Made by a program: the position numbers and the translations under genes | The notes under the pieces: model-generated | The model's database searches: none | Seen by the model: only the letters and a program-made list of their open reading frames with translations | What the model was told of the DNA's origin: nothing | Source of the DNA: Chamaecyparis obtusa | Lineage: Eukaryota > Streptophyta > Pinopsida > Cupressales > Cupressaceae | Assembly (NCBI GenBank): GCA_027943335.1 | Contig: BSBK01000876.1 | Span: forward strand, 372,001-436,000 | Direction of reading: 5' to 3' | DNA length: 64,000 bases | Part shown: positions 39,889 to 53,578 of the stretch, piece by piece | Layout: each line of letters begins with the position of its first letter | Numbering within the stretch: the stretch's first letter is position 1

Positions 39889-42040
39889 TTCTCCCACGTG
39901 TGCATTGCATATGGGGTAACAGGTAACCTCAAACATGAACAAGGGAACAATCCCTCTAGCCACATATACCATCAAGGAATCAAAGCACTCCATGTACTCC
40001 ATCAAGATGCTTGCAACAAGAAATAATGCAACTACCATCCCATAACACGAATGTCCTCATCCTCTGACTGGTTTCTAGTATGTACAATTAGTTGGTGTAG
40101 ACAACTCAATACACTCTCCTAATAGAGCAACTAATCCCCAATTAGGTAACCTTTTTTTCTAAGGGAGACTCATTTAATTATTGACTAGGGATATATGTAC
40201 TTAGATGATATTGACATTGTATGTGCAATAGAGGATTCCTAGCCTTTTGTTCAATACATGCAAACAATTATTTTAAAACAACAATAAGACAAACAACAAT
40301 AATTCTAACACAAACCCAAGTTACATAGCAATGGTTGTGGGTGAAGTAATACAATAGTGGTTGTGTGTAAATATACTTATGAATTAACAACAATCTAACT
40401 ATAAATGGAAGGTGCACACTCGCTAAGTATAATTAATAGAATTTAAGTAATCGAAGATAATTGATAGATAGCATCTTGATTAACTATCGATTAACTAAAA
40501 ATATATCAAACTATCAAACAATGCAACTACTATTATTAAATGGACTAATGTCTAATCCATAGTTCAAAATATCGTTATCTCAACTTATCGGTGAGGGCAA
40601 AAGAAAAGATATCGGCAAATATCAGAGATAAGTTGGGAACTTCTTGGGAAAATATCAGGAACTTAAAAATTGCTTAAATTCAATTAGAAATGCATTTTTT
40701 TTGCAAAATTCAATAAGGAGATGCACCTAATGAGTCAGTAAATGAGTATATAAACCAAACAAGCCGATCTAGATATATATAAATGCAAATAAGATACAAA
40801 ATCACATCCTCGTGTGGAATGTTAATGGCTCGTAGCCATAGTCTGATAGTTTGAACTCTTAAGAAAACTAAAAATAGCAAAACGTCTTTGTAAAACTAAA
40901 AGAAAAAACAAGTGTCAAGTACAATATCAAAATAGTCTACATCTTCCTCTTCCCCCTCCCAGAAGCTCTAGTAAAAGTTGCTGGAATGGGAGGGGGTCTA
41001 GCTATAGATGGTGCTAACACTAGCAATGACTACTTATCATTTGTATCTACCTCACTCTCAGACTCAATGCCCTCATCCTCCTCATGAATGTCATCCAAAC
41101 CTGCTGCAAATCCACCACCTTTCTCCTCTTTGCACTTTCTCTCCTCTCCAAATCTATTTTTCCAATATAAAAAGTGTTTTTGCCTTTTTTGGGCCATCAC
41201 TACCTTAAAAGGCCCGCAGGCTATAAGTATCCCTGATTCCGCAATAAATAATCAAAATATCACCAATATTTTACCTGTTTTCTCGGCGATAAATGTCAAC
41301 TTAACTGCGATAAGTTTTCTGTTATAAATTGACGTAATTTATCAGGATGCAAAAAATATCGGGATAAGTTTACTTATCGCAGATATATCTGCGATATTTT
41401 GAACTATGATCTAATCTATTCTAATTGAAGAACTGCTTCACCTCAAGTGGCCCTTTCTTAGGGGTTGTAATCTCAAACAACGAAGAACTTAACTCAAATT
41501 GATATAAATCATTCACTTGCATTAATAGTATAGATAAATAATAACATAAATTTATTTATACTCTTATGTCTGCAATCTAGGTGAAATCCAATAACATTTG
41601 AACCGCACAATCTAAGACCACTTTGGACTTTATAGAGTCTCAAAGTTAGTGGTCATGACTGCTATTGAACTGATTTATACACACGTCATTCTTCCATAGA
41701 TATATGACTTATTATTCTAACTGATAACAACTAATTAATCCATCAGCATTGAGTTCAAAAAGGTTTCAAACTACTCATCATATAGTATATAGTTTTGCAG
41801 GAATAGAGTTTGTGTTCAACAAATAACCATTACCAGTCATATAGTCTCCATTTTATCCTTGCATTGGAACAAGACAGAGTTGTCATAGTGAGGACTTCTA
41901 CGTCGATCATTGGTCTTGACTTCTTCTATAAAACCTTAGTAGAGATAAGTGTCCCGCTAGGCTACATGTAGATCACTTCCTTTTGAAGATGCATGTTAGT
42001 CAAAATAGCGTAGATATATATACATCTCATTTCTATTTAA
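39889..42040 (-). mobile_element. Coding-poor interior next to the 39212-39888 LTR
   Basis: No gag or pol motif is found in this stretch, which is interrupted by the hAT-like element at 40558-41408. It may be the interior of a nonautonomous LTR element; the far boundary and partner LTR were not found. Confidence 0.35.
40558..41408 (-). mobile_element. Nonautonomous hAT-like DNA transposon, 851 bp
   Basis: Exact 17-bp terminal inverted repeats (CATAGTTCAAAATATCG and its complement) and an 8-bp target duplication with one mismatch (GTCTAATC at 40550-40557, ATCTAATC at 41409-41416) fit the hAT superfamily. The minus strand at about 40950-41100 reads an acidic D/E-rich stretch then a Pro/Arg-rich tail ending in K-R-K-M, resembling the C-terminal tail of a hAT transposase, with a stop inside. 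Most of the transposase is absent. Confidence 0.85.
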
Positions 42041-42577
42041 AACATCATATAATTTTCAATTAATCAATACATTAGACAACAACCATGTATCATATTATAT
42101 AAAATTATATTATGTATATGGTATTATGATAAGTTTGTCAATCATAATGCTAAGTATGAAAGGTCTGATAAGGTTTGATAAAACATAAAAAAGTCTAACT
42201 AGGAGTTATTAAAAAGATATCTATTCTAGGACTTATCACCCCTAGCTAAAACATCTTCTTGTCCTCAAGCAGTGACTAAGGCCTATTGTTAAAGTAGAGA
42301 ACACCAATTCTAAAATATATAGAATCAATAACTCCTACAACCTCTGTCATGTAAAAATCTTTTTGCCCTTTGATCTAGTTCCATTGCTCTCATTCTTTAG
42401 TAAGGTACACCAATCTCCTTCTTGTCTAGTATGACACCAGATACAGGATGAGGGGTGGATGAAATCTTAATTAAAGCCAAGAGCTCTCTGTATCCAAAGC
42501 TACAATGGTGCACTTGTTTTCCTTGGACTCAAGTGCTATGCAGTTATAGATGGAGTGTGGCTCCTTTTTCATCAAAT
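42041..42577 (-). mobile_element. 3' end of an old gypsy-type Element H (LTR start, PPT, end of an ORF)
   Basis: On the minus strand 42577-42239 reads the end of an ORF, a spacer, and G-A-G-G-A-C-A-A-G...TAGGGG followed by TGATAAGTCC at 42238. A GGACAAG word shortly before a purine tract and a TGATAAG LTR start is typical of several plant gypsy families. The ORF end is continuous in frame with 56581-56813 once Element D is removed. LTR length is unresolved. Confidence 0.5.
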
Positions 42578-42582
42578 ATTTG
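42578..42582. other. Target-site duplication of Element D, left copy
   Basis: ATTTG, identical to 56576-56580. Confidence 0.85.
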
Positions 42583-43372
42583 TGATGAAGGGTACTCCCC
42601 TTAATACCACAAACACATAACATAAATAGAGACACAACAACAATTTGTAAGAACTGAGAGAGAGCTTCTTATTATCTCCACAAATGTAGAACCACAAATT
42701 TCAGAATTACAATATGCAAAGTTACATGGGCATTTTTCTTACAATATTTTGTAAGACAAAGCTTCAAATAACTACCCAGAACTGCACTAGGAAACACTAT
42801 GGGCCTTCCTTATACAGACAATTTTTCACCGCCCGAGAAAGTTCCAGAATTTTAGCCATTAAGGCCAACCGCCCTTAGAATTATTTTATTTTTCATCTTT
42901 CTACATTAGGGTCGGCTCAAAATAATTACAAATTATATTTTTAGGCAGCTTGACTTCCAGAGGTCATAAATTTTTAACCGTAGCTCCGTTTGGCTATTAT
43001 AACCACTTTTCAGAAATGACAGGTCTTGATCTAAAATGGTTGATTCGCACAAGCTCCAATTAGCCGTGGTTCAATCTCATTCTGGAGCCTCTAAGGCCTT
43101 CAAAATTGAGCTCAAAGGTTTTGTACCTAAAAACTTTAATAACTTCACCAATACAGATGATATGGCAATGAAACTCAACTGATAGGCTTATATGACTAAG
43201 ATGAACCTCCACCTGTGAAATTAGAACATTTTGAACTTGCATGACCAACTTACTAAAAATAGTAAGTTTCCATAAATAGAAGCTCTGCACAAGATAACCC
43301 TTATTGAAAAAAAACTAAAAATATTTTTGGGTGATGCAAGATTGCCCTTACACCTAGGATGCTTATGCATTA
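42583..43372 (-). repeat. 3' LTR of Element D
   Basis: Plus TGATGAAGGG to GCATTA; same length as the partner at 55786-56575. Confidence 0.9.
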
Positions 43373-43414
43373 GAAATCTGAGGTAATTTGAGAAGTGACC
43401 CTATCACGTCTCAG

Positions 43415-46400
43415 GTGTGCAGAGGAAAATCAAGATGGTTAACCTCCTCCCTTGTCAGCCATGATGAATCTTCTACAGATTGTCCTTTCCATTTGACCAG
43501 ATATTCTTCATATGTCCCGTTCCTTGTGCTTTTGCCAATACAACTATCCAGTATATCCTCAATCTCCTCGGTAGTTGAAGTAGTTGCTGGAATAATCTAC
43601 TGTGCTTATGTGATCTCATCTTCAACACCCCCTTCATGATACTCTGTCAGATCTAAAATGTTAAATATTGGTGAAATATTTAGCTTAGTAGACAATTCTA
43701 CTTTATAGACATTTCTTGAATCATGCTTCTTCAAAATCTTACATGGCCCAAATTTCTTCATTTTCAACTTGTTATATGTACCTATTGGAAATCGCTTCTT
43801 CTGCAAATGAACCATGACTTCATCCCCAACCTGAAATTCTTTATGCCTCCTTTTCTCATTTGCCTTAGGCTTATACTGCGTATTCATCTTGGTAATGTAC
43901 TTCCTCACCTCTTCATGGATGTTTTTCAAATGTTCTGCAAAATCTTCAGCTTGAACACTACTTATTTCTCCTTTGTCTATCTTCCTCAACTTAGAAGCAT
44001 TTTCGGGACTACTTCCATATACAATATGGAGTGGTGATTACCAGTGCTCTTGTTGACAAAATTATTGTATGCAAATTCTGCCTTTGGTAAAATCACATTC
44101 CATTCTATTGGTTTATCTCCAACCAAACATCTCAGCAAATTTTCTAAACTCCTATTCACCACCTTTGTCTGTCCATTAGTCTGTGGATGATGTGATGAAC
44201 TGAACTTCAAATTTGTCTTTAACTTCTTCCACAATGTGTGCTAGAAATATCCAACAAACTTAGTGTCTTGATTTGAAACTATGTTCTTTGGTAAACCATG
44301 TAGTCTCACCACTTCTTTGAAAAACAATTCTGCCACATGAACAAGATCACTAGTTTTGTTGCACGGAATGCAATGTGCCATTTTTGAAAACCTGTCAACT
44401 ACCACAAAAATTGAATCATGTCCTTGCCGAGTCCTTGGTAAACTAAGAACAAAGTCCATATTGATATCCTCCCATGACTTCTCTAGTATAGGTAATGGCT
44501 GATATAACCCCGTATTCTAATTTTTTCCTTTTTCCATTTGACATACTCTGCAACTTTATACAAAATTTTTGACATCTTGCTGCAATTGTGGCTAGTAATA
44601 ATTCTCCATAACCAAAGCAAGGGTTTTATCTCAACCAAAATGTCCAGCCAATCCTCCACTATGCTTCTCCTTGATGAGATTCTCCCTCATAGAACTTTGT
44701 GGAATACACAAATGACTCCCTCTAAATAACATATCTTCCTGGATGATGAAATCGAACCACTTCATTCTGTCTAGAGTAACAAGTTCTGTACAAGCTTTCC
44801 AAGCTTCACCAAAATCAAGATCCTCTAGATACAAACTCTTGAGTTCCTTGAACCCAACCATCTCAATCTGCATCTCTACCAGCAAAAGTTGTCTCCTACT
44901 AAGAGCATCTTCAACCCTGTTACACTTTCCACTTTCGTGTTTCAAAAAAAAAGTGTAACTCTACAAAAACTCAACCCATTTCAAATGCCTCCGGTTCAAC
45001 TTTCCTTGACTATTCAAATATTGAAAAGCTTGATGATCAGTATATAAAAAACACTCCTTAGGAAGAAGATAGTGTCCCCACTTTTTCAATGCTTGAACTA
45101 TAGCATCAAATTCCTAATCATAAAAAAAATATTTTTTCTTGGCATCATTTAACTTCTCATTGAAATAAGCAACATCTTTACCTTCTTGGCTCAAAACAAC
45201 TCCTATTGCAGTACCACTAGCATCACAGTTTACTTGAAACACCTTATTAAAATCTAGAAGTGCTAAAATAAGTTGTTCTGTAACTTTTTGTTTCAACAAT
45301 TTAAAACTCTTATCTGCCCCTATAATCCACTTAAACTCTTTCCTATCCCCTCTCATTTTTTCAGTCAAGGGTCCACAAATACTACTAAAACTTCTAATAA
45401 ATTTTCTGTAAAAACTACCCAAACCATGAAAATATCTTACCTTAGTAGCACTCCTTGGAGTAGGCCATTCGAGGATAGCCTTCACTTTCTCTGAATCCAT
45501 TTTTAGACCTCTATCGAAACTATAAATCCCAAATACACTAACTCCTTTATAAAATTGCACTTCTTCAAATTAATCATCAATTTCTCTTTCCTTAACTTCT
45601 CAAACACCCTATGAATATGCATTATATGCTCCTCTAATGTCTTACTAAAGATCAAAATATCATCTAAGTAAACAATGAAAAACTCACCCAGAAATTCTTT
45701 TAGAACCTCATTCATGAGCCGCATAAAAAGTGTTCAGTGCATTGGTTAGCCAAGAAGGCATGACTAACCACTCATATAGTCCTTCATTTGTCTTGAAGGT
45801 AGTCTTCCATTCATCTCCTTCTCTGATTTGAATATGATGATATCCACTCTTTAGATCTATCTTTGAGAAATACATAGCTCCACTAAAACAATCCATAATA
45901 TCATCCATCTGTGGCAATGAAAACCTATACTTGATTGTAATCTTGTTGATAGCCCTAGAATCTGTACACATCCTCCATTCTCTATTCTTCTTTGGTGCTA
46001 ATACTACTGGTACAACACATGGACTCAAACTCTCTCAAATCAACCCCTTTTATAATATCATTTGTACTTGTTTGTTCAACTCTTCACTTTCTGCTAGTGT
46101 CATTCTATGTGCTGCCTTATTTAAAAATCTGAGTCTTGGAATCAAGTCCATCTGATGATTGATCTTCCTTACAGGTGGTAATCCATTAGGTACATTATCA
46201 GATACAATATCTTGAAACTCATTCAACAAATCTGCAACTTCTGCAGGTACATCTTCTACTTCCTCTTTATCAATTTTTAGAATTAAAGAAAAACACATAC
46301 GCTCATGCCTCATACCCTCTAGAAACTTTCTTCCATCAACATAACACATTCTTGCATTACTACATAGCTTTTTTTCTATGTCCTTCAATGGCTTTAGCTT

Positions 46401-46920
46401 ATCTTTCACTCCATCATTTGTTAGGGAATAGGTATTTGCACAACCATAATGTACAACACACCTATCAAATGACCACAGCCTACCCAACAACATATGACAT
46501 GCATCGATAGGTATGATATCACATAGTACCTCATCATGGTATCCTCCAATCTTGAACTTCACTAGGCACTGTTCATTGATCATGACCTTGTGGTCATCTT
46601 GCACCCAGGCAATCCGGTATGGATATGGGTGTTTCTACCTCTCGAGTTTCAACTTTGTGACCATCTCTTCTGACACCAAATTGTCAGTGCTTCCACTATC
46701 GATATTCATATCACAACACTTATCCTCACACTTGCACCTAGTGAGAAACAAGCTCCTCCTTTTCTTAGGTTCATTCTCACTACTCAGCATGACTCTTTTG
46801 CTAATTAGGGCTTCTCCTCTTTCAACATCTTTAGAGTGTGATGATTCGACATCTTCATCCACATGTGCAACTCTAGCTTGGCATTCAGTTCTCCTATTTT
46901 TCCTTGGCGTTGAAGACATT
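43415..46920 (-). pseudogene. pol: Element D pol with chromodomain, frameshifted
   Basis: Minus-strand order: protease with I-D-S-G-S-T-D-N near 46700; RT at about 46030-45520 with the Y-L-D-D-I-L-I-F-S signature intact; RNase H at 45560-45110; integrase finger near 44650-44750 and catalytic core pieces at 44459-43986 (P-Q-T-N-G-Q-T-K in place of the usual Gln-Thr-Glu, so the catalytic Glu is Lys); tail at 43989-43606; chromodomain at about 43580-43430 (E-Y-L-V-K-W-K-G, E-D-S-S-W-L). Chromodomains steer integration to marked chromatin. At least five frame breaks make it nonfunctional. The chromodomain places it in the chromovirus branch. Confidence 0.88.
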
Positions 46921-47290
46921 CATATGCCCTATGACCTTCTCCATAGTGAAATCATGTTCTACATAAGTCTCCTCTTCCTTGTCCTCTTCCTTTTCCTCTT
47001 CCTCTTCCTCTTTGATCTCTATTATTCTAATCATGGAAGCAATTGAAATTATTTCCCTTCTGATTCTAATTTCTACTGGCCTCATCCTTCTTTTTCTGAT
47101 CTTCATTTCATCGTCCATAAGACTATCCGCTGAATATTCCACCACAACCTCTTCTGCTTTGTCTAATTTCTTATTCAAATTTTCCTCTACCTTTAGAGTA
47201 AACTGGTATACCTCTTTAATACTGTTCATTCAGACCAAATTCAACTCCTGAATGCTCAGCCTCAACCCATTAAGGTAACAAGCAACTTTC
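46921..47290 (-). pseudogene. gag: Element D gag, 3' part (after Element E)
   Basis: The minus strand continues the gag interrupted at 55063: V-A-C-Y-L-N-G-L-R-x-S-I-Q-E-L, the standard end of the Retrotrans_gag domain, then an acidic Glu-rich linker. Where a zinc knuckle is expected (K-V-I-G-H-M near 46935) the cysteines are lost. Confidence 0.75.
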
Positions 47291-48790
47291 TGTTAGAATA
47301 ATTGAGAAGGAGGTGAATCAGTTAGATCAGTTATCCTACAATCTCAAATACAAAGATGTAAAACTCAAACCAATTTCAATAAATTTTGTAGCTTGGTAAC
47401 ATAAACTATTAAACTGTCTATGCCTTTTATCGATTACTAGTTAATTAACTCACTGTGATCATCGATCAAATCAAATATGCAGTATGTAAAGTATGACAAT
47501 AAAACAATCATCACAAAAACACATAACACAATGATTTAACGTGGAAACCCCGCTAATGGAAAAATCACTTGGGACCGGTAACCCAAAATAATTTTCACTC
47601 TTCTAAAGTGAGCTCAGTGAAGAGCCAACCCTGTTAAAGGTTACAAACACACTATTAGACGTGACCTTGTTAGAGGATTTAAGACTAACAGTTAACTTTC
47701 GACCATCATTCACTATGAGGTCAATAAGATAACAATGTACATTATTTGAATGACATAGGGGCATAACATAAGATGGTTAAGTCCACTCGGTTAGGAGATT
47801 TTCTGTATCAATGGTTAAACTGAAACAATAGTTGATCTGATTACAATACAACTTAATTTGTGGATGCTTAGATCTATTCTAAGCCCATACAAATCCTCTG
47901 ATCAATATTTCAATTCACTTCATCAAGTTACTTTTACTCAGTAATAGCTCTTTGACACTTGGTACTGTTCTGTAGTTCAGTTCTCCTTCAACCAGTCTGA
48001 TCAGGCATGCATGAAACCGAGTTCACGTGAAAGCTCTGCAATCTTTTTTCTTCCAACATGTTTCAATAAAGAAATTTATATCTCTTATATAGACAGATAA
48101 ACTGTTTTCATATCAACCATCAAATTTTGCCACTTATCTTTCTTCGTTAATTTTTCCTCTTAAACCCTCCTCGATAGTTGTGTCCATAACACATTTTAAT
48201 TCCATCCTTTAGATCTTCTCCAAATTTTGTCAACCATGGATCTCATAACAAACTTTATCCTCAATCTCAAAACATAACAATTTCCAGCTCATCATATTTA
48301 GTTGACTGAACTAAGCATTTAATACTTCATTCATACTCGGTTAACAAAGAAATACGTCGGCAAACACAAGCTCGGTTAATACTGTTGCTCGGTATACACT
48401 ACACTAGCTTGGTGTATACTGAAGTGCTTCATTACCGACCGGACTGCCTTGTACAATTTTGCTTCCTTCTTCATAATAGATTAATGTAACATAATCAAGT
48501 CAACAATATAAGATCATAAACTCATCAATAAGTTACCCAAAGTATTCCTTATCCTCATCTATCATATCCATCTCTCTCCATGTAGATATCTCACTTCTTC
48601 ATCTTTTCTCTCCTTTTTCACATATGTTTAGATGTTTGTAACTTACATGATAAGTATTGTCAAAACTAGTTGACATCAATGACAACATAATGACTGATTT
48701 AATTATCTTACATATCATTTCAGTAATTTGGTGATCTCCTAATCACTGATCTTCAAGTCATTCAGATATTCAATTAGTTGTAGTTCATCA
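47291..48790 (-). repeat. 3' LTR of Element E
   Basis: On the plus strand TGTTAGAATAATTG to TAGTTCATCA. Aligns with 53579-55057. Confidence 0.9.
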
Positions 48791-48803
48791 ATCTCTCCCT
48801 TTG
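48791..48803 (-). other. Polypurine tract of Element E
   Basis: The minus strand reads AAAGGGAGAGAT directly before the LTR start TGATGAACTA. Confidence 0.8.
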
Positions 48804-49330
48804 GTATTGATGGCAATAGAAGCAATACAAAATATGCCATGCACATACCAAACATGTATTCTACAACTATGAAAGTAAATGTTGTAGCTCGGTAAGCTCT
48901 CCCTAGCTTGATTTTAAATATATTTAATCACTACGTTACATAGCAGCATTACAAGTGCAGACTCTCCTCTGTGGATTTGATTTTTTTAGCTCTCATTTTC
49001 CTTCTGTTCTCAGCAACAAATATTCAAATCTCTCCCTGAATTTCTTAGATTATCTCTCTCTTAGATATTTCATATTCGAGCCTTCTCTCCTCATTGTTTA
49101 TCTCTCCTTTTGACAACAATGGCAAAGAAAACATAAAACATACAGCTTTGCAATATCCAAGTAACTCTCTATTGTTTGGTGCAAACAATGTATCTTTGTA
49201 TACTGATATGCAAATCTCTGTTCTAGTTCCTCAAATCTTTCACAACCTTAGACATGATCCAAAGTGTGAGCTATGTTGCATCAACGTGAATGATCTTCTT
49301 ATAAGATTAGGCTGATGCAACCTCCAAATC
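48804..49330 (-). other. Element E spacer between RNase H and the polypurine tract
   Basis: No coding signal is seen; this is typical untranslated 3' sequence of a copia element. Confidence 0.6.
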
Positions 49331-51830
49331 ACATTAGTGATTGATAGATAGGGGACGGACCCCAAGTCTAGTCCTCAATTATTCAAAAGTGTCCTTCGAT
49401 CGAGGCTTGGTAAAAATATCAGCAAGTTGCTCCTTTGATGTAACATATTCTAGTTTGACTTGCTTCTCCTATACTTGTTCTCTTAAGTAGTGATACTTAA
49501 TTGAAATATGCTTTGTCTTCGAATGCATTATAGGATTCTTAGAAATATTTATTGCACTAGTGTTGTCACAATATATAATCACCAGCTTAGTGATTATCTC
49601 ATTCATCCCTTCCAACACTTGTTTGATATAAGAAATATTTGAATAGTTTGTAGCAGCAACAACATACTCTGCTTCAGTAGTAGACTGAGAAATACAAGGT
49701 TGTTTCTTGTCCAAGTTACAAGTCTTTCACCAAAGAAAAATGCTCCTTTGGTTATTTTCTTTTTGTCATCTATATTTCCAGCCCAATCTGTGTCAGTGTA
49801 AACTCTTAGTTCAAATTTGCCTTCCTTAGGATACCATAAACCATAATCCTCTATTTTCTTAAGGTATCTCAAGATCCTTTTTACTGTAACCATATGTGAA
49901 TCCTTTGGATTGGGAGAGAATCCAGCCACAATCCCCACTGCATGTGCAATATCAGGCTTACTATGTACTACACACATCAATTTACCAATCATAGATCAAT
50001 ACAATGTCTGATTTACCTTTGTAGATTCATCATCTTTTGTTAATTTTCAGCTTGTAACCATTGGTGTTCCTACTGGTTTAGCATCTTTCATGCCAAATAT
50101 TCTCAATACTTCTTTTATGACTTTGATTATGTGATGAAAATTCTACCATTCTGCTAAATAACTTGCAAGCCCAAAAAGAATTTAATCTCTCCAAAAATTG
50201 ACATTTCAAATTCTTTTTTCATCTCATCAGCAAATTATTTACAAATATGATCGTGTCCTCCAAATATTATATCATCCACAAATATTTTAGCAATCAAAAT
50301 AGTATCATCAGATCCCCCTTTCATGTACAAATTGCTATTTTCACTAGTTCTTACAAAACTAATACTTAAAAGATAAGTATGTAACCTTTCATACCATGCT
50401 CTAGGTGCTCTCTTTAATCCATATAAATCTTTGTACAGTCTACATACTGTGTCTTTTTTAGTCGAATCAACAAACCCTTCTAGTTGTTCTATGTAGACCC
50501 CCTCTTCTAGTATTCCATTCAAAAAAGCTGACTTTGATAGACCTTGAATTTCTTATGTGTAGCATATGCAAGTAACATGTAGACTCCTAGTCTCGCAATA
50601 GGTTCAAAAGTTTCACCATAGTCAATACCTTCTTCCTGTGCATATCCCTTGCAAACAAGTCTAGCTTTGTTCCTAGTAACTTTTCCATTCTCATTCAGCT
50701 TATTTCTGAAAATCCATTTAGTAATGATAACATTTTTTTCTTTCAGTCTAGGTACTTAATTCCATGTCTTATTTTTCTCAATTTATTCTATCTCTTCATT
50801 CATAGCATTGATCCATCATCATTCTCAAGTGCAACCTTAACATTCTTTGGTTCAAACTCACAAACTAAACATGTATCTTGTCTTAACTTACTTCTTATCA
50901 GTATCCCAGCTTTCTTATCTCCAATGATTTGGTTCTTAGGATGATGTCTTATGACAAATCTTGCTAGCACTTGATCTCTTCTTTGTTCTTCATCTTGTTC
51001 AGGTTTATTTTCTTGCTCGACAACTTCTTCCTAATCCTCGGTTTCCCTTTGTTGTTCCTCGGTGTTGTTTTTTTGATGTTTGATTGACTCAACCTATGGC
51101 TTCGGTAGATAATCTGGATCTTCAACATAAGAAAATCTACCATTTTCTTTCAGCTCCTTGGTACTTTCTTCATCATTTTATTAGAAAATTCATCAACTCT
51201 AACATTACCACTTTCAATCATCTTATTAGTAACCTTATTTAGACAATTTTAAGCTTTACTTTTAGTAGAATATCTAAGAAATATTCCCTCATCCCCTTTA
51301 GAGTCAAATTTTCCATTCCTATCATCTTTCAGAATAAAACATTTGCTACCAAAAATTATGAAGTAACTTACACTCGGTGTGTATCCAAACCATAACTCAT
51401 AGGGTTTCTTGTTTGTGTCTTTCTTTAATTGTAATCGGTTCAAGATATATATAGCTATGCTAACTGCTTCTCTCCAATACATCTGTGCAACCTTTTTCTC
51501 TATCATCAGTGTTCTTGCACAGTCCACTATAGATCTGTTTCTCCTTTTAGCAATCCCACTCTGTTGCAGTGTTCTAGGTGCAGAAACCTATCTTTTTATG
51601 CCATGCTCATTACAATAGTTAGTGAATTCATTAGAAATAAACTCACCACCTCTATCAAACCTCAAGCATTTCAGTTCTTTTCTGGTTTCTTTTTCTACTT
51701 TAGCTCTATACCATTTAAACATCTTAAATGCCTCAGAATTCTCTTTTAAAAACATATCAGTCATCAATCTAGTATAGTCATCAACAAACATAATAAAGTA
51801 TCTATCTCCACAGTAGCTCTAAGTTCTCAT
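49331..51830 (-). pseudogene. pol: Element E pol: integrase, RT, RNase H, broken
   Basis: Integrase core pieces at 51791-51588 (F-D-R-G-G-E-F) and 51527-51249 (I-Y-I-L-N-R, G-Y-T-P). RT has the [12 protein letters not shown] stretch and F-V-D-D-I-I-F-G near 50260 (usually Tyr first). RNase H lies at 49992-49469 with D-T-D-W-A-G, S-T-T-E-A-E-Y and Y-C-D-N-T-S-A-I. Several frame breaks and stops separate them. The domain order proves copia. Confidence 0.88.
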
Positions 51831-53003
51831 GGGACCACATAGGTCGATGTGAACTAACTCCAAGATTCTTTTTGTTGAATGGTCTTTACTTTTGAAACTA
51901 GATTTTTTCATCTTCCCTTTTTGACATTGATGACACATAACATGATTTGGTTTAGTTAGGCTAGGCAGTCCTCTAACTTTTCTTTTTCTACTGATCTTAA
52001 TCATGTTATCAAAATTTACATGACATAAACTTTTATGCCATAACCATGCATCTTCATTTTTCATTAGTAAACAAGAAGTCTCAACATTGTCAAGATAGAA
52101 TAGGTTACCTTTTGATTGTCCTCTTGTTCCGACAAGCTTTCCACTCTCATCATATATCTTCACCTTCTTTCTTTCAAATGCCACACAGTGACCTGAGTTG
52201 TTAAGTTGTGCTACACTTAGAAAATTGTAATTCAATCCTTTTACCCAATAAGCATTATCACATCTGATTTTATCATTTATCAATAAAGATCCTTTTCCTT
52301 TAACCATGCAAGGTGTATCATTACCCATTTTTACTGATCCTCCATTATAATGCTCAAGATGATCAAACTTATCTTCATCACTAGTCATGTGATGTGTACC
52401 ACCACTACCAATGATCCAAGTATCATTTTTACTAACTTTAGAAATGAGTGTTGTTTCTACATACCTTTCTTCTTCCTCAGAATCATCTTTCATCACAACA
52501 AATACTACCTCAACATCATCATTGGTGTCAGTGTCGGTGTCCTCATCTTTAACCAAATAACATGCCTTTTTACCCTTATCTTTGTGATCTCGGTTATTTC
52601 TATTGTAGTGTCGGTAACCTTTGTTGTTTCTTCTTCCATAGCTTCCATCACGAGATCGGTCTTGGTCTTTATCTTCCTCTTTCCTATTGGGACATCTAGC
52701 AACAATATGGCCAATTTCTTTGCAGTTAAAACTTGATAAAGGTAATTTACCCTTATATCTACCTTTACCTTTAGGCAGTCTTCTGGCCATAGGAGCTTCA
52801 AGTTCATCAAGCTCATCATCAGTATTACTATCATTGTAATTCCTTATATTATGTCTACTACTAGATTTATCGATCTTCAGAGAAGACATAAAAGTAGACT
52901 CAACAGAAGGTACACCACTGTTATCAAAATTATTCAACTCAAAAGTTGTTAACTTACCAATCAGACTATCAAGAGTAAGAGTGCTACCAGGTGCAGACCT
53001 CAT
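51819..53003 (-). pseudogene. Element E gag end, protease and pre-integrase domain
   Basis: This 394-codon open stretch holds the end of Gag, a zinc knuckle missing its first Cys (S-F-N-C-K-E-I-G-H...C), an aspartic protease whose active-site D-S-G is changed to G-S-G (W-I-I-G-S-G-G-T-H-H-M), and a GAG-pre-integrase domain (L-W-H-K-S-L-C-H-V-N) with C-H-Q-C-Q-K-G. It is the longest open frame of the element, but both changed residues argue against function. Confidence 0.85.
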
Positions 53004-53470
53004 TTCATGTATAGAAGTATTCTGATTGCATAAGTAGGCAACAATGTTCTTAGAATCTTACTTACCATTGTATCTTCATCAATGACACCACCAACTCCTT
53101 GGATAGCATTGACTACCTCTTTGATTTGGTTTGTATACTATGTGATGTTTTCTCCTTCCTTCATTTTCATATCATCAAATATGCCTCTTAAGATTTTAGC
53201 TTTGGCTCTCTTTACATTTGCATCACCACCATAAACTAGAGAAATTTTATCCCACATTTCCTTTGAAGTAGTGCAAATCTTGACATACTCAAATTCTGCA
53301 TCAGATAGAGTAGTAGCAATCTCTATCATAGTCATGTTGTGTTCATGTGGATCTTTCAACTGATCAAGATTTAAAGGTCCAGTTGGTGGTTGTAAGTAGC
53401 CATGTTCAAGTAGATATAAGCAGACTCTCTGATTCTAGATATGTGAAGTTTCATTCGACTTTGCCATATA
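53004..53470 (-). pseudogene. gag: Element E gag, N-terminal part
   Basis: Minus-strand pieces match the copia Gag UBN2-type domain (A-K-E-x-W-D-K-I...Y-G-G-D-A-N-V-K-R-A-K; M-K-M-K-E-G-E-N-I). Stops near 53137 and 53060 break it. Confidence 0.75.
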
Positions 53471-53565
53471 GTAAAGTTGTCATTATTCAACTTTGACACT
53501 TCCCTTTTATACATCTTGTAATCTTTCTACTAAAGTCCTTAAAACTCTATTCCAAGCAACCAACA

Positions 53566-53576
53566 CTTTGATACCA
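53566..53576 (-). other. PBS of Element E (initiator tRNA-Met, one mismatch)
   Basis: The minus strand reads TGGTATCAAAG two bases after the LTR end. Confidence 0.85.
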
Positions 53577-53578
53577 AT

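Noticed and set aside
46513..47046. Plus-strand ORF of 177 codons with hydrophobic runs
   Set aside because: Antisense to the Glu-rich gag linker and protease of Element D; Leu/Phe runs mirror Glu/Lys codons.
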